DNA of 64,000 nucleotides from Rhodococcus sp. KRD197 (GTDB lineage: Bacteria > Actinomycetota > Actinomycetes > Mycobacteriales > Mycobacteriaceae). Positions 63,058 through 64,000 of this stretch are shown in pieces; position 1 is the first letter of the stretch, and the number at the start of each line of letters is the position of its first letter. Below the pieces are notes generated by a model. The model was not told the DNA's origin. It searched no databases and saw only the letters and a list, made by a program, of their open reading frames with translations. The stretch covers positions 332,048 through 396,047 of the forward strand of contig NZ_JABFAO010000001.1 of NCBI RefSeq assembly GCF_017168235.1, written 5' to 3'. Made by a program: the position numbers and the translations under genes.

Positions 63058-63159
63058 GTGTCTGCCGCTGCCGCCTACCGGGTCCGCCATGAACTGGCGT
63101 TGATCGCAGTCGGCATGCTCGCGGTTGCTGATATCGACTGTTGTCGATCCATCTCCTAG
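63058..63159 (+). CDS. cysteine-containing leader peptide upstream of subI
   Basis: A 33-codon frame from GTG to TAG: VSAAAAYRVRHELALIAVGM then LAVADIDCCRSIS. Adjacent cysteines near the end are the mark of leaderless polycysteine leader ORFs known in mycobacteria, which act as cysteine-sensing attenuators of sulfur genes. It lies 200 bases before the sulfate-binding protein gene and starts right at the predicted transcription start. When cysteine is low, stalling at the Cys codons would be expected to raise expression downstream. Confidence 0.65.
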   Translation: MSAAAAYRVRHELALIAVGMLAVADIDCCRSIS

Positions 63160-63359
63160 CGCCCGGCTGCCCACCAGGCCACGCTGCCCCGTCTCCGACG
63201 TGAAACGCGCACCGTGACCGGTCCGGCATCGATCTGCGCCTCGCATGCAACACGCTTCGCGCGAGGTCGCACCGGTGCGCTCGGAAATCGAATGATGCAG
63301 GGTGCCGATGTGCTCTGCTTCGATCGTAGTTCACTTCCGATGACGAAAGGCACTTCTCG
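63160..63359 (+). promoter_or_regulatory. leader region between the Cys peptide and subI
   Basis: About 200 bases without a gene. It should contain the attenuating structures; one modest hairpin (cctcgc 63239-63244 / gcgagg 63261-63266) is visible, and accggt motifs near 63217 and 63271 could pair. AAAGG at 63346-63350 is the subI ribosome site. Confidence 0.4.
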
Positions 63360-64000
63360 ATGAGGCGCAACTCTCGATACCTGGTCACCACGATCGCCGT
63401 TGTATGCAGCCTCGTTCTCGGCGCGTGTGCGGGAGGTTCGAGTGACGTCGTGGGCGGAGAATCGCCGACAAGCGACGGTGAGGGTCTGATTCTGGTCGCC
63501 TATGCGGTGCCGAAGAACGGGTGGGACGCGATCGCCGTGGCGTTCGGTGCCGGTGGGGACAGCGAAGAAAGCTCGATCAACGGCGACTACGGACCGTCCG
63601 GAAATCAGTCGCGCAAGGTCGTCGACGGTGCGCCCGCCGACATTGTCAACTTCTCGGTCGAGCCCGATATGACCCGCCTGGTCGACGCCGGGAAGGTGGA
63701 CGAGGACTGGAACCAGAATGCCTACGGCGGAGTACCTTTCGGATCCGTGGTGACGTTGGTGGTCCGCGAGGGCAACCCCAAGAACATACAGACGTGGGAC
63801 GATCTGCTCGAGCCGGGCATCGAGGTGATCAGCCCCAGCCCACTGAGCTCCGGATCGGCCAAATGGAATCTGCTCGCCCCGTACGCCGCCAAGAGCAACG
63901 GCGGGCAGGACCGAGCAGCGGGTCTGGCGTACGTCGAGGAATTGGTGTACGAGCATTTCCCGGTGCAACCCGAATCCGGCCGCGCCGCAACGGAGGCATT
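63360..64000 (+). CDS. subI: sulfate ABC transporter substrate-binding lipoprotein (3' end beyond window)
   Basis: The first 213 residues are present. A lipoprotein signal (MRRNSRYLVTTIAVVCSLVL then GAC lipobox) is followed by LILVAYAVPKNGWDAIAVAF, GPSGNQSRKVVDGAPADIVN and NPKNIQTWDDLLEPGIEVIS, as in sulfate/thiosulfate-binding proteins (Sbp/CysP, SubI). It delivers sulfate to the CysTWA permease, whose genes should follow outside the window. The upstream Cys leader points to control by cysteine supply. Confidence 0.9.
   Translation, partial: MRRNSRYLVTTIAVVCSLVLGACAGGSSDVVGGESPTSDGEGLILVAYAVPKNGWDAIAVAFGAGGDSEESSINGDYGPSGNQSRKVVDGAPADIVNFSVEPDMTRLVDAGKVDEDWNQNAYGGVPFGSVVTLVVREGNPKNIQTWDDLLEPGIEVISPSPLSSGSAKWNLLAPYAAKSNGGQDRAAGLAYVEELVYEHFPVQPESGRAATEA

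Overview
The window is high-GC actinobacterial DNA, most likely from Rhodococcus or a close relative in the Mycobacteriales. The basis is the codon bias, frequent GTG starts, ATGA/GTGA gene overlaps, and a gene order that follows the Mycobacterium tuberculosis chromosome from valS to subI: valS-folC-DUF4233-ndk-rne-rplU-rpmA-obg-proB, then proA-moxR-VWA-nadD-rsfS-gpgP-octT-degV-comEA-comEC-holA-rpsT-ATP-grasp-alpha-E-transglutaminase, then lepA-trehalase-subI. No tRNA, rRNA, CRISPR array, transposase or integrase was seen.

Layout. 0-3.8 kb: 5' end of malQ (minus), an anti-sigma/sigma pair (rsbW-sigF) and an S9 peptidase. 3.8-16.5 kb: housekeeping block (tRNA charging, folate, nucleotides, RNase E, L21/L27, Obg, proline step 1). 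16.5-37.7 kb: an accessory block lodged between proB and proA. It holds a sirtuin, the ectoine synthesis operon ectABC (ectA and ectB share one uninterrupted reading frame), a RecQ-like helicase, two fluoride channel genes, a LysR regulator, a ribokinase, and a roughly 13-kb catabolic locus. That locus encodes an ectoine hydrolase (DoeA/EutD)-like M24 protein, an M20 deacetylase, a class III transaminase, a semialdehyde dehydrogenase, an MHS transporter, a GntR regulator and extra oxidoreductases. The inferred route is ectoine -> N-acetyl-diaminobutyrate -> diaminobutyrate -> aspartate semialdehyde -> aspartate. An identical 18-bp GntR-type operator (ATTGTCAACAATCTGCAA) lies upstream of both catabolic transcription units. 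Making and degrading a compatible solute are thus encoded about 5 kb apart.

37.7-47.4 kb returns to the conserved order. Between 47.4 and 50.2 kb there is a small island flanked by two diverged 814-bp direct copies of the 3' end of comEC. It carries a truncated TIR-like/deoxyribosyltransferase-like gene, a Cys/His-rich mini-protein without a normal start codon, a two-helix coiled-coil membrane protein and a DUF2510 protein. 51-64 kb: holA, rpsT, the ATP-grasp/alpha-E/transglutaminase trio, aquaporin, a MazF-like protein, lepA, a nitronate monooxygenase, GH15 trehalase, tiny membrane proteins, and a cysteine-containing leaderless leader peptide ahead of the sulfate-binding lipoprotein gene, which runs off the window.
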